From Tetragenococcus koreensis (GTDB taxonomy: Bacteria; Bacillota; Bacilli; Lactobacillales; Enterococcaceae): a stretch of DNA of 64,000 nucleotides. The notes under the pieces were generated by a model, which was not told the DNA's origin, ran no database searches, and was given only the letters and a program-made list of their open reading frames with translations. Positions 62,422 to 64,000 of this stretch are shown piece after piece. Both the position numbers and the translations under genes were made by a program. Position 1 is the first letter of the stretch. Every line of letters begins with the position of its first letter. The stretch covers positions 1,922,001-1,986,000 of the forward strand of contig NZ_CP027786.1 in assembly GCF_003795145.1 (NCBI RefSeq), read 5' to 3'.

Positions 62422-64000
62422 TCATTCTAATTCATTTTCCTGATAGAATTTTAAAGCTAATTGTAGCGATAATGCAATATTTGGCTCAGTAATATCGATT
62501 GCCAATATATCTTCGATACGCTCAATACGATAAATTAACGTATTACGATGAATATAAAGCTTCCTTGCGGTCGCTGCAATATTTTGTTGATTTGCTAAAT
62601 AACTCGCTAGTGTTTGCAGCAGGTTTAAATGATTTTTTTGATCATATGCGATAAGTTTGTGTAAATAATGAGCAGAGAATTCAGCAGCAGCTTGAGTAGA
62701 GATTTGTTCTGATAAAAATGTATCAAGATAAAATTCATTTAAAAAGTGAATGCCACTTTGTGTTGCAGCTACCGTATTTAACATATTCGTTGCTTCAGAA
62801 TAGCTTTTAGCAACAGATAAAATGGGTTGACTAGATCCTACAACAATTGAAAAATGTAAGGTACGGTTGATTTGTTGTTTTAAATATTTTAATAACCGGT
62901 TTAATATCTTATTTTGCTCTGCTTGGACAGCTGCTTGCTTTGTTTCTTTGGCGTTACCTAATAACCCGATTAACTGATTTCCTTGTTTAAACACATTTGA
63001 ATCTAAGAAATTATTTTGAATATAGCGGTGTAGCGCTGATAACAACATCTGCATCGCTTGTTCTTCATATTTACGTTGCTCAAAAAGGGTTTTATTGCTA
63101 ATTTTAGGGAAATATACAGAGATAATATAAACAGAATAGTCTAATTCCACATTAATATCTATATTAAAAGTCCTTAACGTTTCAACGTTTGTTATCTTCC
63201 CTGCAAATAAATGAGCAAAAAAATCACGATAAACTTGGTTATTTACTCGTTCCTTTTCAGTTTGATGAGCAACTTCTAAAGCAATTGACATTGTACAGCT
63301 TTCTAAAGCAATGTAATCAGTATTCACTAATGAGCGATTCTTTAGATAAACAATGATATAGCCGTAATTAATTTGGTTGAAAAAAATTGGCATAATACAA
63401 CATAGAACTTCTTGTTCATTTTTGTATAATTTACGGTAAAATGGATGTTGTACTTGCTCTACATTTTTAGGCAAATTTTGTAAAGACTGTTTAGGAAAAT
63501 GATATTCTTTGCCTTGCTTATTTAAAGTCTGACGAAACTCATTTTCAAAACCCGCTAGAGACAGCACTTCCCAATTAGAAGTTGTAACTAACACTGGGTT
63601 TTCTACAATTGTTTTAAGTTTTTTAGCAATATAATCGATTCCTCCATTATTTAAAGAAGATTCGAAAAATTGCGAATAAATATCTAATGTAAATTGTTGT
63701 TCACTTGCTAAATCAGAAGATAACTGATTCATCACTGTCTTTAAAACTTTAGAAAAAGCTACCCCGTAAGGAATTTCAATTAACGGGAGCCCGAGTTGTC
63801 GACTAAGTTTAATAAGTTCGTTAGGAATTTCTGTGAAAAATTGACCTGTTTTAATACACACTGCAGCAATATTTAATTCTTGAAAGTGTTGAAAATAGCG
63901 TTTTTGCTGTGCATAACTTTCATAAAAAAAATAGCCTGTAGTAATAATTAATTCGCCGGCCGTTAGCCAATCATCTGCTTTAGGATTATCTAAAATATTT
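62422..64000 (-). CDS. PucR-family transcriptional regulator (partial)
   Basis: Frame open to the window edge: upstream of the GTG at 63861 the reading continues DDWLTAGELIITTGYFFYES and QELNIAAVCIKTGQFF, so the start is outside. The N-terminal PucR domain (LPLIEIPYGVAFSKV), a GGDEF-like middle part and the C-terminal helix-turn-helix (NIAATARKLYIHRNTLIYRI) identify the PucR/CdaR type. Such regulators control purine, amino-acid or osmolyte genes. Convergent with the OppA-like gene; its target is unknown. Confidence 0.88.
   Translation of the reverse strand, partial: NILDNPKADDWLTAGELIITTGYFFYESYAQQKRYFQHFQELNIAAVCIKTGQFFTEIPNELIKLSRQLGLPLIEIPYGVAFSKVLKTVMNQLSSDLASEQQFTLDIYSQFFESSLNNGGIDYIAKKLKTIVENPVLVTTSNWEVLSLAGFENEFRQTLNKQGKEYHFPKQSLQNLPKNVEQVQHPFYRKLYKNEQEVLCCIMPIFFNQINYGYIIVYLKNRSLVNTDYIALESCTMSIALEVAHQTEKERVNNQVYRDFFAHLFAGKITNVETLRTFNIDINVELDYSVYIISVYFPKISNKTLFEQRKYEEQAMQMLLSALHRYIQNNFLDSNVFKQGNQLIGLLGNAKETKQAAVQAEQNKILNRLLKYLKQQINRTLHFSIVVGSSQPILSVAKSYSEATNMLNTVAATQSGIHFLNEFYLDTFLSEQISTQAAAEFSAHYLHKLIAYDQKNHLNLLQTLASYLANQQNIAATARKLYIHRNTLIYRIERIEDILAIDITEPNIALSLQLALKFYQENELE

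Overview
The window reads as a low-GC Gram-positive chromosome of the order Lactobacillales, most likely family Enterococcaceae. Supporting points are the com pilus genes followed by a YtxK-type methyltransferase and ackA, the rlmH-htrA pair, a T-box ahead of hisS-aspS, a phosphoketolase, a water-forming NADH oxidase, the dhaM-dhaK-dhaL set, and strong AGGAGG ribosome binding sites. Many secreted or surface proteins are rich in Asp and Glu (HtrA, OppA). Together with a crtN-crtM pair this would fit Tetragenococcus or a pigmented Enterococcus, but genus is an inference. No rRNA or tRNA gene was seen.

Layout. 1-6952: an amino-sugar/galactoside operon on the minus strand (gntR-agaS-lacD-GH35 beta-galactosidase-PTS IIB-IIC-IID, running off the left edge), with promoter, cre-like site and a palindromic operator ahead of gntR. 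7000-9028: dihydroxyacetone kinase genes. 9266-13490: divergent nox and xfp. 13786-17238: a DinB-like gene, a 41-bp tandem hairpin repeat, then a thiol-redox operon trxB-ohrR-gpx-trxA with a candidate operator. 17393-20789: apbE, a MagIII/Nth-like glycosylase, and an AtuA/DUF4387 pair of unknown role. 20932-27005: uvrC with a 5' stem-loop, a MITE-like palindrome, and crtN-crtM, where an IS4-type element has cut crtM into two pieces. 27336-35524: msrA, a P-loop kinase, rlmH, a DnaA-box cluster, htrA, ytpR, uspA, a thioredoxin-like gene, a second 41-bp repeat array, an M42 aminopeptidase, an ANT(6)-like gene and a PepSY-like membrane protein. 35717-41044: pepV, nnrD, an ISL3-type element with 8-bp target duplication and a broken transposase, and ackA. 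41101-46089: the methyltransferase and a complete comGA-GG operon. 46345-52734: an OatA-like acyltransferase, a YitT protein, aspS and hisS under a T-box. 52853-58316: a YbgC thioesterase, a 55-residue protein, a FUSC membrane protein and an ABC transporter with an extracytoplasmic coiled coil. 58943-60370: rplT-rpmI-infC with its leader. 60588-64000: an OppA lipoprotein and a PucR-type regulator cut by the right edge.

The genes describe a fermentative, oxygen-exposed cell: sugar import by PTS, phosphoketolase and acetate kinase for energy, Nox for NADH, a peroxide-responsive thioredoxin/glutathione peroxidase operon, and a DNA-uptake pilus. The most unusual items are the crtM gene split by an IS element, with the lost 3' end still readable on the far side, and two copies of an unrecognised composite repeat made of exact 41-bp tandem hairpins plus a shared tail. 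Both transposases are broken, one by a 26-bp duplication and one by an in-frame stop.
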